Of a DNA stretch of 64,000 nucleotides, positions 8,669 to 17,006 are shown piece after piece. The stretch lies in contig JACRME010000016.1 in assembly GCA_016235045.1 (NCBI GenBank), forward strand, positions 1 through 64,000, given 5' to 3'. Within the stretch, counting starts at the first letter, position 1, and every line of letters begins with the position of its first letter. Below the pieces are notes generated by a model. That model saw nothing but the letters and a program-made list of their open reading frames with translations. It was not told where the DNA came from and searched no databases. Position numbers and translations under genes: made by a program. Source of the stretch: Nitrosomonadales bacterium. GTDB taxonomy: Bacteria > Pseudomonadota > Gammaproteobacteria > Burkholderiales > Gallionellaceae.

Positions 8669-9823
8669 TCACATTCTTATCCACCCGCGTTTGGACGCGT
8701 GATAAACGAATATGCCGAACAACACGGCAATACCCACATTCCAGATGGCGAAGGCTGCCGTTGTCAGCACGACCAGGCGATCTGCTTTGTCGTGACCGGC
8801 ATCCTTGCCGCCCAGTGCGAGTTGCGCGCCGGCCAGAAACAGGATGACGCCCAGCACTGCGGGTGGAAACAGTTTGAACAGCAGCGCCACCGAGTCTCCG
8901 AGAAACAATCCTGTCGTTAGCAGAACCACGCCGAGCATGATGGATGCGCCGCCGGTATGCGCGCCGAACTGGACGTGTCCGGCCATGCCGCCCGCACCGT
9001 GGCACATGGGAATGCCGCCGATCGCGCTTGACCACAGGTTCATCAAGCCCGTGGAGAAAGCCACACGCCGCTCGGTAACCGGACGGTCCGGAAACAAACG
9101 GTTGTTCTCGTCGGTGATCGCGATCAGCGCGTTGCCGAAGGTGAGCGGCAGTTGCGGCAGCGCCAGGAAGATGGCGCCTACCCAGAGGTCGTTCCATGTG
9201 AGTGTCGGCCAGGAGAACGAGGGCAGGTGGGGCGAGAAACGAATGGCGGCTAGTTCGCCGGACAGTGTCGGCTGGTTGATCAGCGCGATGACGGCACCGA
9301 CGGCGAGCAGCACCACCATCGCCGGGAAACGCGAACGCGCCAGCAACACCAGCGTAAGAACGAGCAGGGCGGCGCCGATCCAGGGGCTCTGGGCCATCAT
9401 GCGGATGCCTTCAAGCATGAAGCTGAAACCGAGACCCATCACCACGCCGATCAGCGCTGGACGCGGCACCCAGCGCCCCAGGCGGTGCGCGAGGCCGGTT
9501 GCGCCGAGCAGCAGCCAAAGTAGGCCAGTCGCTACACCGGCACCCATCACTGTGGAGGATGTCAGTGCCGCCATCTGGCTCGTTTGAGTAAGGGCGACGG
9601 CGCCGATGGCTTTCATCGGCTGCACCGGGAAAGGCGTTCGATAGATCCAGCCGACCACAATCAAGGTCGAGCCGAAGGCCAGCAGGATGCCGCTGGGGTC
9701 CATTTTCAGGATGGAGATATACGCGGCGACGAAGGGGATCAGCGTGCCGAGGTCGCCGAATGCTCCGGCAAGTTCATGCAGGTCGAAGCGGTTTTTGGTG
9801 GGGGTTGTTACAACTTGACTCAT
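8669..9823 (-). CDS. MOT1/SulP-like molybdate (or tungstate/sulfate) transporter
   Basis: The 384-residue integral membrane protein has about ten to eleven hydrophobic segments and two related halves, each starting with the MOT1 signature: ELAGAFGDLGTLIPF near residue 17, and the IFLALPQLPLTFGNALIAI region with CHGAGGMAGHVQFGA in the second half. It would import an oxyanion across the inner membrane without an ATPase. Its position beside moeA2, tupBCA and AOR suggests molybdate or tungstate as substrate rather than sulfate; that is inference. Only a weak ribosome binding site is visible before the ATG. Confidence 0.85.
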   Translation of the reverse strand: MSQVVTTPTKNRFDLHELAGAFGDLGTLIPFVAAYISILKMDPSGILLAFGSTLIVVGWIYRTPFPVQPMKAIGAVALTQTSQMAALTSSTVMGAGVATGLLWLLLGATGLAHRLGRWVPRPALIGVVMGLGFSFMLEGIRMMAQSPWIGAALLVLTLVLLARSRFPAMVVLLAVGAVIALINQPTLSGELAAIRFSPHLPSFSWPTLTWNDLWVGAIFLALPQLPLTFGNALIAITDENNRLFPDRPVTERRVAFSTGLMNLWSSAIGGIPMCHGAGGMAGHVQFGAHTGGASIMLGVVLLTTGLFLGDSVALLFKLFPPAVLGVILFLAGAQLALGGKDAGHDKADRLVVLTTAAFAIWNVGIAVLFGIFVYHASKRGWIRM

Positions 9824-9843
9824 TCCAAGTAATCCATTTGGTC

Positions 9844-9968
9844 GTCATTCCGGCGCAGGCCGGAATCCAGCAATGAAAGACACTCCGCGAAGCGGACAAA
9901 TTGATGAGTTTGTCCCACTGGCGTGGGAATTCATTAACCATCTGGATACCGGCCTGCGCCGGTATGAC
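9844..9968. repeat. Paired palindromic repeat, second copy
   Basis: The arms at 9844-9870 and 9942-9968 are inverted and each is palindromic. The interior carries CCGCGAAGCGGACAA and GGAATTCATT, matching the 755-878 copy. The right arm has two compensating changes (GATACC/GGTATG) that keep its own palindrome. Confidence 0.8.
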
Positions 9969-10016
9969 GCCGGTGTTGCTGATGGATTATCTGGGTTCAA
10001 GTCATTTCTCTGGAAA

Positions 10017-12320
10017 TCAGGAAGCGGGCGTTTTTACGGCACTCGAAATCGTCGCCGTCAGGTTGCACTTCAAGCAACGCGCCGCCTCGGCGCGGGCATC
10101 GCCATCGCTGTAGCTGCGCTCGATCTCATCGAAGTTGCCGCGCTCGGCTGGCGTCAACATGATCGGATACACCTTTTGGCGCCGGTTGAAATCCGGGTCT
10201 GCGCCCAGGTACGGCGACGTCTGCCAATCGTCGGGCAGCAGCTTCTCTTCGATGTTGCCATCGCCGCCCAGTTGCAGGTCGATGGCGGTGGCGGCCACGC
10301 GGCCGTGGGCCACCGATTCGATCAGCGACGAGGGGCCGAGCACGCAGTCGCCGCCGGCATAGACGGCGGGGCGGCTTGTCATGAGGGAATCTTCACGCAC
10401 CACGATGCGGCCCTTGGCGTCGGTCTGCACGCCGAAGCCGACGAATTGCTGCGTGTGCTGACCAATGGCGGCGATGATGAGATCGACGCCTTCGGTGATT
10501 TCCTCGCCGGTGTCGACCGGACGGCGCCGACCCGAAGCATCGGGCGCGCCGAGTTCCATGCGGGCATAGGTGATCGCGAGGCGGAAACCGCCGGTTCCCG
10601 GCTCTATCCGCTTCGGCGCCAATTGGTAGCGGACGTTCACGCCTTCCTCGATGCAGCCCTCCAGCTCGTGTGCATGGATCGGCATCTCCTGCTTCGTACG
10701 CCGGTAGATGATGTCCACCGCCGCGCCGAAACGGGTCGAGGAGCGGGCGCTGTCGGCGGCAACGTTGCCGCCGCCAATCACCGCAACCTTCTTTCCGGTT
10801 TCAATGCGTCCGCTTGGCGCATTGACGTGGCCCATGGCCACCGCACCCAGATAGGTGGGGCTGTCCACCACGCCGGGCAGATCGTCGCCGGGCACGCCGA
10901 GCCGGTCACCGCCCTGGCAACCGATGGCGATGAAGGCCGCATCGAAACCCGCGGCGAACAGCGGGTCGAAATTTTCGATGCGTTTGCCGAATTCAAAACT
11001 GACACCGAGTTTTTCCACCTCGGCGACCTCGCGTTCCACAACCTCGGCGGGCACGCGATAGGAGGGAATGCCATAACGCGCCGTGCCGCCGCCGCTGGGG
11101 TGGGCGTCGAATATCGTGACGGCATGGCCTTTCTTGGACAGGTACCAGGCAGCGGTGAGCCCGGCGGGTCCGGCACCGACGATGGCGACGCGCTTGCCCG
11201 TAGGTGGTAACTGCTTCGAGTACTGGCGCCAGAGGCCGGTATCGTTTTCTTCGGCGATGCGCTTCAGGCTGCGGATCGACAGCGGGTCGTCGAGGTGTCC
11301 GCGCAGGCAGGCCGTTTCGCACATGGCATAACAGGCGTGACCGAGGATGGCGGGGAAGGGCAGTTTCTCGCGCACAACGGCGGCGGCTTCGCTGTATTTG
11401 CCTTCGGCGGCGAGCTGCACGTAGCGCGGCACGTCGATACCGACCGGGCAGGCAGATTGGCAGGGCGCCGTGGCGGCTTCGCGTTGCGACGGATCAAGCG
11501 TGCGGTCAGAGAGCGCGCCCGTGGGGCAAACTGCGACGCAGGAGCGGCAGAACTTGCAGCCGGAGTCGAGCAACGTATCCGCGATGGTGCCGACGTAAGT
11601 GCGCGGGCCTTGCGGTGTATCGACGCTCTTCAGTTCCAGGCAGCCGACACCGCGGATATCGTTGCAAACCGTGATGCAGCGGCGGCAGTCGATGCACAAG
11701 TTGTAGTCGCGATTGAACAGGGGATCGCTTGTGATCGTGGGCAGACCGATAGTCTGGTAGACAGGCGTGTTGTCGCGGATGCCGACAAAGTCGGCGACCT
11801 TGCGCAATTCGCAGTTGGAGAATTGTTCGCAGCAGCGGGCTTCCTGCGGGTGGCCGTAAGAACATTCTTCGCGGTTGCAGACAGAGCGTTCGGGACAGGT
11901 CAGGCAGACATGGGGGTGGTTGGCGAGGATCTTGGCCAGCGCAGATTGCCGTCCGATGCGGATAAGGGGCGACTCGGTGCGTATAGACATACCTTCAGCC
12001 ACGTCGATCTTGCAGGCGTGGGTGACCTTGCCGGGGCGCAGCGAGGTTTCCACCGCGCACAGATTGCAGCCGCCGCCCTCGCCGCGGCGACAGGCCGGGG
12101 GCAGATCGGGATGAGTGCACAGGTGTGGAACATAGACGCCGGCAGCGATGATGGCATTGAGCACCGACGCACCGGCAGGCGCCTCGAATTCTTTTCCGTC
12201 GATGGTGATCTTGACCGGCGCGCCGAAGGAATCCAATCCTTGTGTGCGGCTGGCATCCCACCAGGTGGGGGCTTGGTGCTGCGGAGTCGATTCTGGGTCG
12301 ATAACCACGTCAGTTTTCAT
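10017..12320 (-). CDS. NuoG-like 2Fe-2S/4Fe-4S protein fused to GltD/NfnB-like FAD oxidoreductase
   Basis: A 767-residue cytosolic electron-transfer flavoprotein. In order it shows a plant-type 2Fe-2S domain (CTHPDLPPACRRG, CNLCAVE), a NuoG-like cysteine block (CLTCPERSVCNREEC), two 4Fe-4S motifs (CIDCRRCITVC, CKFCRSCVAVCPTGAL), the GltD-type helical domain (CQSACPVGIDVPRY), then FAD and NAD(P) Rossmann sites (VAIVGAGPAGL, VAVIGGGNVAAD). A related architecture is known in NADPH:ferredoxin oxidoreductases. I infer it exchanges electrons between NAD(P)H and ferredoxin or AOR. The start at 12320 has GAGGAAAT; a further in-frame start lies ten codons upstream. Confidence 0.85.
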   Translation of the reverse strand: MKTDVVIDPESTPQHQAPTWWDASRTQGLDSFGAPVKITIDGKEFEAPAGASVLNAIIAAGVYVPHLCTHPDLPPACRRGEGGGCNLCAVETSLRPGKVTHACKIDVAEGMSIRTESPLIRIGRQSALAKILANHPHVCLTCPERSVCNREECSYGHPQEARCCEQFSNCELRKVADFVGIRDNTPVYQTIGLPTITSDPLFNRDYNLCIDCRRCITVCNDIRGVGCLELKSVDTPQGPRTYVGTIADTLLDSGCKFCRSCVAVCPTGALSDRTLDPSQREAATAPCQSACPVGIDVPRYVQLAAEGKYSEAAAVVREKLPFPAILGHACYAMCETACLRGHLDDPLSIRSLKRIAEENDTGLWRQYSKQLPPTGKRVAIVGAGPAGLTAAWYLSKKGHAVTIFDAHPSGGGTARYGIPSYRVPAEVVEREVAEVEKLGVSFEFGKRIENFDPLFAAGFDAAFIAIGCQGGDRLGVPGDDLPGVVDSPTYLGAVAMGHVNAPSGRIETGKKVAVIGGGNVAADSARSSTRFGAAVDIIYRRTKQEMPIHAHELEGCIEEGVNVRYQLAPKRIEPGTGGFRLAITYARMELGAPDASGRRRPVDTGEEITEGVDLIIAAIGQHTQQFVGFGVQTDAKGRIVVREDSLMTSRPAVYAGGDCVLGPSSLIESVAHGRVAATAIDLQLGGDGNIEEKLLPDDWQTSPYLGADPDFNRRQKVYPIMLTPAERGNFDEIERSYSDGDARAEAARCLKCNLTATISSAVKTPAS

Positions 12321-12380
12321 AATAAATTTCCTCTGCAATGCGGGGCCCAATCGGTCTTGTGGGCGGTTGTTCGCGGTGTT

Positions 12381-12410
12381 TTGTAGGTGCGAATAAATTC
12401 GTACCTACAA
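12381..12410. repeat. Near-perfect 30-bp palindrome over a stop codon
   Basis: TTGTAGGTGCGAAT and its inverted partner ATTCGTACCTACAA form a near-perfect hairpin. It contains the TAG stop of the small membrane protein gene. The GTAGGTGCGAA word recurs in degenerate form at 58189-58251, so it belongs to a dispersed repeat family. Confidence 0.65.
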
Positions 12411-12818
12411 CTTCTTCGACAGCTTTCCTCCAGCCAATTCCACCCCGGGCAGGCGCGCATTGCGAAAGCTCGCCGGTGCATGCGAGAACACACCCGACCA
12501 GACCACAATGATCCAGAACAACGGCACGCGCAAGTCCGGTGCGAATATCATCCACACAATCAGTGCCAGTTTAAGCAGCATGCTGAGACCGGCACCCTCG
12601 ACCAGATGACCGGGTTTGTACCAGATGTCGAGCAGCCAGATCAGCACGCCGGTGATCAGCACCGCGCTGCCTGCATATTCCGGCAGTGGGGTTGTTGTCT
12701 GCAGCAGCACCGTGGCGAAGGCAATCACGGCAACCAGGTGCGCACTGCGCAGGAAGACGCTCAACCAGCGGCGGCCGCGGAAGTCCCGGGTTGTGTTTGG
12801 ATAGTGGTGGGACGCCAT
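12405..12818 (-). CDS. Small integral membrane protein in W/Mo locus
   Basis: I do not recognise a named family. The 137-residue protein has a basic N-terminus and four hydrophobic segments (near 25-41, 48-65, 78-93, 98-112), then a polar tail ending KLSKKL. It starts inside the moeA2 stop (TGATG) and precedes the FeS-flavoprotein gene. Tight coupling suggests it works with the cofactor or redox genes, perhaps as a membrane anchor; that is inference. Confidence 0.7.
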   Translation of the reverse strand: MASHHYPNTTRDFRGRRWLSVFLRSAHLVAVIAFATVLLQTTTPLPEYAGSAVLITGVLIWLLDIWYKPGHLVEGAGLSMLLKLALIVWMIFAPDLRVPLFWIIVVWSGVFSHAPASFRNARLPGVELAGGKLSKKL

Positions 12819-14044
12819 CAGATCAGGCCGTCGAAAGGTTGCACGTAGACGAGGTCGCCCGCCGCGACGTCGCTGCTGGTTTCCGGCAAGACGACGAAGC
12901 AGTTGGCACTGGACATCGAGCTCAGGATGCCAGAACCCTGATTGCCCGCGAGTCGCACTTTCCAGACATCGTCGTCGAGGAAAAGCACCCCGCGCATGAA
13001 TTCACGGCGAGCTTGCGACTTCGTGATCGCCGAGGCGCACGGCACCTTGAACAACGGGCGCTCCGGTAGCGGCGCGCAGCCCATCAATTTGCACAACGCA
13101 TCCAGCACGACCTGATAAAACGTGACCATTACCGCCACTGGGTTGCCGGGCAGGCCGAACAGCCAGGCATCGCCGATGCGGCCGAAAGCCATCGGACGGC
13201 CGGGCTTGATGTTGAGTTTCCAGAATTCGATATTGCCCAGACGCGAAGTGAGTTCGCGGATGTAATCGGCATCGCCGACGGAAACGCCGCCGCTGGTGAG
13301 AATCACGTCGGCCTGTGCCGCTGCATCCTTGAGCGCCTGTTCCAGTGCGGCGGGATCGTCGCGCACCACGCCCATGTCGATCAGGTCGACGCCCAGCCGC
13401 GTGAGGGCGCCAAAAAGCGTGTAGCGGTTGCTGTCGTAGATTTCACCCGGCGCCAGGGGGCGTCCGATGGAGGCGACTTCGTCGCCGGTGGAAAAGAACG
13501 CCACCCGCAGACGGCGGCGCACGGCAACTTCGCCAATGCCGAGCGAAGCCAGCAGGCCGATCTCGGCCGGCCCGAGGCGCTTGCCGGCCAACAGTGCCGG
13601 TTTGCCGCGCGCCAGGTCTTCGCCGGCACGGCGCACGTTTTGTTCCGCCTCTTGCCCCGGCGGCACGATGATGGCATCGCCGTCGACGCGCACGACTTCC
13701 TGTACGACGACGGTATCGGCACCGCGCGGCAACATGGCGCCTGTCATGATGCGTACCGCCTGACCTTTGCCGACCAGGCCGGAGAAGGCATTGCCCGCGT
13801 ACGCCGTGCCAACGATGTTGAGCCGGGTTTCCGAACCGGCGGACAAGTCGCCGAATCTGACTGCGTAGCCGTCCATGGCCGAGTTGTCGTGGGCGGGCAC
13901 GTCGAAAGGCGCGGTGACGTCGCGGTAGAGAATGCGGTCGAGGGCGCGGCGTATTGGCAGCGCTTCCCAGCCCGTTACGGGAGTGAGCGCATCAAGCATG
14001 GCCTGGCGCGCTTCGGCAACGTTCAAAGTATTTTTCTTGGTCAT
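12818..14044 (-). CDS. moeA: Molybdopterin metal-transferase MoeA (copy 2)
   Basis: A 408-residue MoeA with PAHDNSAMDGYAVR near 50-63, SGGVSVGDADYIREL, PGRPMAFG and GLPGNPVAVM. It differs from the 1.8-kb copy through much of its length, including the sequence around both active-site blocks. It heads the operon moeA-membrane protein-flavoprotein-transporter and lies just downstream of tupBCA and AOR. In several tungsten-using prokaryotes two MoeA paralogues handle Mo and W separately; by position this is the better candidate for tungsten insertion. Confidence 0.92.
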   Translation of the reverse strand: MTKKNTLNVAEARQAMLDALTPVTGWEALPIRRALDRILYRDVTAPFDVPAHDNSAMDGYAVRFGDLSAGSETRLNIVGTAYAGNAFSGLVGKGQAVRIMTGAMLPRGADTVVVQEVVRVDGDAIIVPPGQEAEQNVRRAGEDLARGKPALLAGKRLGPAEIGLLASLGIGEVAVRRRLRVAFFSTGDEVASIGRPLAPGEIYDSNRYTLFGALTRLGVDLIDMGVVRDDPAALEQALKDAAAQADVILTSGGVSVGDADYIRELTSRLGNIEFWKLNIKPGRPMAFGRIGDAWLFGLPGNPVAVMVTFYQVVLDALCKLMGCAPLPERPLFKVPCASAITKSQARREFMRGVLFLDDDVWKVRLAGNQGSGILSSMSSANCFVVLPETSSDVAAGDLVYVQPFDGLI

Positions 14045-14135
14045 AACGTGTCGTTAGTTACGGAAAGTTGTTGGGGCATTATGCGACGATTCGACTTGGT
14101 CTTAAATAGTTGTTGTGTGCCACGCCGAAAGAACA

Positions 14136-14274
14136 TTTTAGCCACAGAGTCCACAGAGAACACAGAGAAAGACGAGGCTTTCGCATGTTTCGCAGAGCCA
14201 CCCGAAAGGTGAATCGCATTCGGATTACAACCGTTTGTTTCTCCTCTGTGATCTCTGTGTTCTCTGTGGCTAAC
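14136..14274. repeat. Inverted repeat of CACAGAG words
   Basis: The arms at 14136-14171 (AGCCACAGAGTCCACAGAG...) and 14238-14274 (the reverse complement, ending CTCTGTGGCTAAC) can form a long imperfect hairpin. This dispersed type is common in betaproteobacterial intergenic regions. It fills most of the 278-base gap between tupA and moeA2, so these may be separate transcription units. Confidence 0.7.
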
Positions 14275-14322
14275 ATAGGTTTTCAGGTGTATCTGTGTTC
14301 ATCAGTGGCAATAGTTTGCCAG

Positions 14323-15135
14323 TCAGTTCTTCGCACTGGGGAAAAACAGTTGCTCGCCGTTGATCTTGTAGGCAGCAATCGTTTCCTGTCCATCGCGCGA
14401 GGTGATCCAGTCGATGAATTTCATCCCGGCTTCTTTCTTGACGTGCGGATGCTTGGCGGGATTCACGAGCATGACGCCGTACGGATTGAAGAGGCGTTTG
14501 TCTCCGGCCAATACGATTTCCAGGTCCTGGCGATTCTTGAAGGAGAGCCAGGTGCCGCGGTCGGACAGCGTGTAGCCGCCCATGGCAGCGGCCATGTTGA
14601 GCGTGGGGCCCATGCCTGCGCCGGCTTCCTTGTAGTCTGCCCAGGCTTTCGGATCGATGTTGGCATCTTTCCAGAAGCGCAGTTCGGCCGAGTTCGTTCC
14701 GCTCTTGTCGCCGCGTGAAACGAACGGCGCGGAACCGGCAGCCATGCGGCGGAAACCTTCAACCACATCGTTGGTACCTTTGACCTTTGATGCGTCCGCC
14801 TTGGGGCCAACGATAACAAAATCGTTGTACATCACATCGCGGCGATCCACTCCCCAACCCTCGGCAACGAATTTGTCCTCGGCCGGCCGGTCATGCACAA
14901 ACACTACATCGGCATCGCCGCGACGACCGGTGTCCAGTGCCTGACCGGTGCCCAGCGCCACCACCTTGACCTTGATGCCTGTCTTCGCTTCGAAGCGCGG
15001 CAGGATGTAACCGAACAAGCCGGACTGCTCGGTCGATGTCGTCGACGAAACGACGATGGACTCTTCGGCCTGGGCAAATCCGCCCAGCAGCATCGCGCAG
15101 AAGAAAATAATCAGTTGTCGAAAGAAATTCGCCAT
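14323..15135 (-). CDS. tupA: Tungstate ABC transporter substrate-binding protein TupA
   Basis: A 270-residue periplasmic binding protein with signal peptide 1-23 (ending AQA before EE). The SSTTSTEQSGL block near residue 29 is the TupA signature, which differs from molybdate-binding ModA; SRGDKSGTN and GMGPTLNMAAAMGGYTLSDR also fit TupA. AAGGAGAA lies before the ATG, and the gene overlaps the end of tupC by 25 bases. It supplies tungstate for the AOR made from the neighbouring operon. Confidence 0.93.
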   Translation of the reverse strand: MANFFRQLIIFFCAMLLGGFAQAEESIVVSSTTSTEQSGLFGYILPRFEAKTGIKVKVVALGTGQALDTGRRGDADVVFVHDRPAEDKFVAEGWGVDRRDVMYNDFVIVGPKADASKVKGTNDVVEGFRRMAAGSAPFVSRGDKSGTNSAELRFWKDANIDPKAWADYKEAGAGMGPTLNMAAAMGGYTLSDRGTWLSFKNRQDLEIVLAGDKRLFNPYGVMLVNPAKHPHVKKEAGMKFIDWITSRDGQETIAAYKINGEQLFFPSAKN

Positions 15136-15830
15136 GGCAGTTCTCCTTGTATGAAAAGTTTGGCTTCGTTGGACTGCGGTCGTGCAAAAAAACGGGACGT
15201 CGGCGCGCGTTCGATCACGCGGCCGTTGGCAAGAAAAACGATGTCGTCCGAAATGCGCATGGCCTGGCCCAGGTTATGCGTGGTCATGACGATGCGGGTG
15301 CCATCCGTGCGAATCTCGCGCACGATGCCTTCGACCACGTCGGTGGCCGAGGGATCGAGTGCGGCGGTCGGTTCGTCCAGCAGCAGCAACTGCGGGCGCA
15401 TCGCCCAGGCGCGCGCCAGCGCCAGGCGCTGGCGTTCGCCGCCCGAAAGCAGCCGTGCGCTGTCCTCGGCGCGATGGGCGAGGCCGACGCGCTCCAGCGT
15501 CTGCAGGGTGCGCCGCTTTGCTTCCGCGCGCGACAGGCCGAACGGTTTGAGGCCCAGCCCCGCGTTGTGGAACACCGAACTGCGCAGCAGCACCGGATGC
15601 TGGAAGACCATGGCGATTCCGGTTGCCGGGTTGTCGTCGCCGTTCCAGTTGATCGCTCCGTCATGGGGTGTTTGCAGACCCGCCATGATGCGCAACAGCA
15701 CGGTCTTGCCGGCACCGTTGGGGCCGATGATCACGGTGATGCCTTCGGCGTCGATATCCAGATCGACTCCGGTGAGAACCGTGCGGCCGTCCGGCGTAAA
15801 GCGGATGTTGGAAAGTTGTATGGGAAACAT
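15111..15830 (-). CDS. tupC: Tungstate ABC transporter ATPase TupC
   Basis: A 239-residue ABC ATPase with Walker A GPNGAGKTVL, Q-loop VFQHP, signature LSGGERQRLALARA, Walker B LLLLDEPTAALD and the H-loop MTTHNLG. The ATG at 15830 overlaps the tupB stop (TGATG), and GAGGAAG lies within the end of tupB. An in-frame start eight codons upstream is less likely. It energises tungstate uptake through TupB. Confidence 0.92.
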   Translation of the reverse strand: MFPIQLSNIRFTPDGRTVLTGVDLDIDAEGITVIIGPNGAGKTVLLRIMAGLQTPHDGAINWNGDDNPATGIAMVFQHPVLLRSSVFHNAGLGLKPFGLSRAEAKRRTLQTLERVGLAHRAEDSARLLSGGERQRLALARAWAMRPQLLLLDEPTAALDPSATDVVEGIVREIRTDGTRIVMTTHNLGQAMRISDDIVFLANGRVIERAPTSRFFARPQSNEAKLFIQGELPWRISFDN

Positions 15831-16525
15831 CAGCCGTACTTCCTCATCGCCCACAGCCGCAAGTGATAGGCGCCGGTGTTGAGCAGCAGCACCAGCGTCA
15901 GCAGCACCATGCCCAAGGCCAGCGACAGCGGCAAATCGCCTTTGGCGGTTTCGAGCGCAATGGCCGTGGTCATGACGCGCGTATAACCTTCGATGTTGCC
16001 ACCGACGATCATCACCGCCCCGACTTCGGACAGCGAACGCCCGGCACCGGCCAGTACCGCCACGACCAGCGAGTAACGGCAGTCGTAAAGCAGGGCGGCA
16101 ACACTGTGGCGCAGCGAGAAATGCATGGAGCGGAATTCGGTGGCATATGTGCGCCAGGCATCCTCGACGATCTGCCGCGTCAGCGCCGCGATCAGCGGCA
16201 CCACGAGAACGGTCTGCGCCATCACCATGGCCGTTGGCGAATAGAGCAGACCCATGTCGCCGAACGGCCCCGAGCGCGAAAGAATCAGGTAAACGATGAC
16301 GCCCACCACCACCGAGGGCAGTCCCATCATGGCGTTAAGAAAGACTGTAACCGCACCGCGGCCGGGAAACGATGCCACTGCCACGAGTGCACCAAACGGC
16401 AGGCCGATCAGCGTCGCCAAAGTGACCGTCGCCAGCGCGACCTTGAAGGAAAGCCAGACGATGGCGACCACCTGACTATCCAGGCGAGACAACAGCGAAA
16501 AGGCTTCGAGCAGTGTGTTCAGCAT
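15830..16525 (-). CDS. tupB: Tungstate ABC transporter permease TupB
   Basis: A 231-residue permease with about five to six transmembrane segments and the BPD-type cytoplasmic loop around GAGRSLSEVGAVMIVGGNI, where the ATPase docks. Length and motif match TupB. It is the first of the three tup genes and follows the MoaD-like gene by 52 bases on the same strand. Confidence 0.91.
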   Translation of the reverse strand: MLNTLLEAFSLLSRLDSQVVAIVWLSFKVALATVTLATLIGLPFGALVAVASFPGRGAVTVFLNAMMGLPSVVVGVIVYLILSRSGPFGDMGLLYSPTAMVMAQTVLVVPLIAALTRQIVEDAWRTYATEFRSMHFSLRHSVAALLYDCRYSLVVAVLAGAGRSLSEVGAVMIVGGNIEGYTRVMTTAIALETAKGDLPLSLALGMVLLTLVLLLNTGAYHLRLWAMRKYG

Positions 16526-16577
16526 GCAAAGATACTAGCGTAAATTCAGGTTATAGATGGCGGCATACCGGCACGGT

Positions 16578-16829
16578 TCAACCGCCGCCAATAGCCGGAA
16601 AGACCGCCAGGATGTCGCCATCCTGAAGTCGACGCGTGGAAAAATCGGGACGCAGCACGTGGCGCCCGTTGATGAATATGATGTGCGGCAGAGTCATGGG
16701 AAGGGCCAGTACGCCGAGCGCATCGGGGATGGTGGCCGCTTCGGGCAATTCCATGTCTGTTTCGCTGCTGCTGCTTCCCGGCGGCAAATATTTCTGCAGC
16801 GTGGCGTAGAGTCTTAGCGTGATTTTCAT
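16578..16829 (-). CDS. MoaD/ThiS family sulfur carrier (GGG C-terminus)
   Basis: An 83-residue beta-grasp protein (MKITLRLYATLQKYLPPG) ending DGDILAVFPAIGGG. The C-terminal Gly-Gly needed for thiocarboxylation is present, unlike the MoaD-like protein at 3.8 kb. Its place between AOR and tupBCA suggests a pterin-sulfur carrier used for the tungsten enzyme, parallel to AOR-linked MoaD proteins in other bacteria; that assignment is inference. Confidence 0.83.
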   Translation of the reverse strand: MKITLRLYATLQKYLPPGSSSSETDMELPEAATIPDALGVLALPMTLPHIIFINGRHVLRPDFSTRRLQDGDILAVFPAIGGG

Positions 16830-16853
16830 GCCGGATTACCCCGAATAGTTGTT

Positions 16854-16903
16854 GGGTGCGCTTGCGCACCATCGTCATCGCCAATTGGTGCGCAAGCGCA
16901 CCC
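16854..16903. repeat. Perfect 17-bp inverted repeat
   Basis: GGGTGCGCTTGCGCACC at 16854-16870 and its exact complement at 16887-16903 flank a 16-base loop. It could fold in RNA on either strand. It lies between the AOR terminator and the MoaD-like gene and has no U-tract of its own. Confidence 0.75.
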
Positions 16904-16928
16904 TACTTGGCTGGCAGTTACAATTTCA

Positions 16929-16970
16929 ACAAAAACCCCCGGCGCGGGGCTGCAAAGCCTGCGTCGGGGG
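16929..16970 (-). terminator. Intrinsic terminator after AOR
   Basis: Read on the minus strand, the stem CCCCCGACGC...GCGCCGGGGG (one mismatch) is followed directly by TTTTTGTTG. It lies 36 bases past the AOR stop and should end the ferredoxin-AOR transcript, separating it from MoaD-tupBCA. Confidence 0.8.
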
Positions 16971-17006
16971 AGGGAGTGGCGCCGTTGCGGCGCCTAGGGT
17001 AGGACA

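Noticed and set aside
9873-12386. Plus-strand frames opposite the FeS-flavoprotein
   Set aside because: They mirror a gene with seven recognisable motifs and have no motif of their own.
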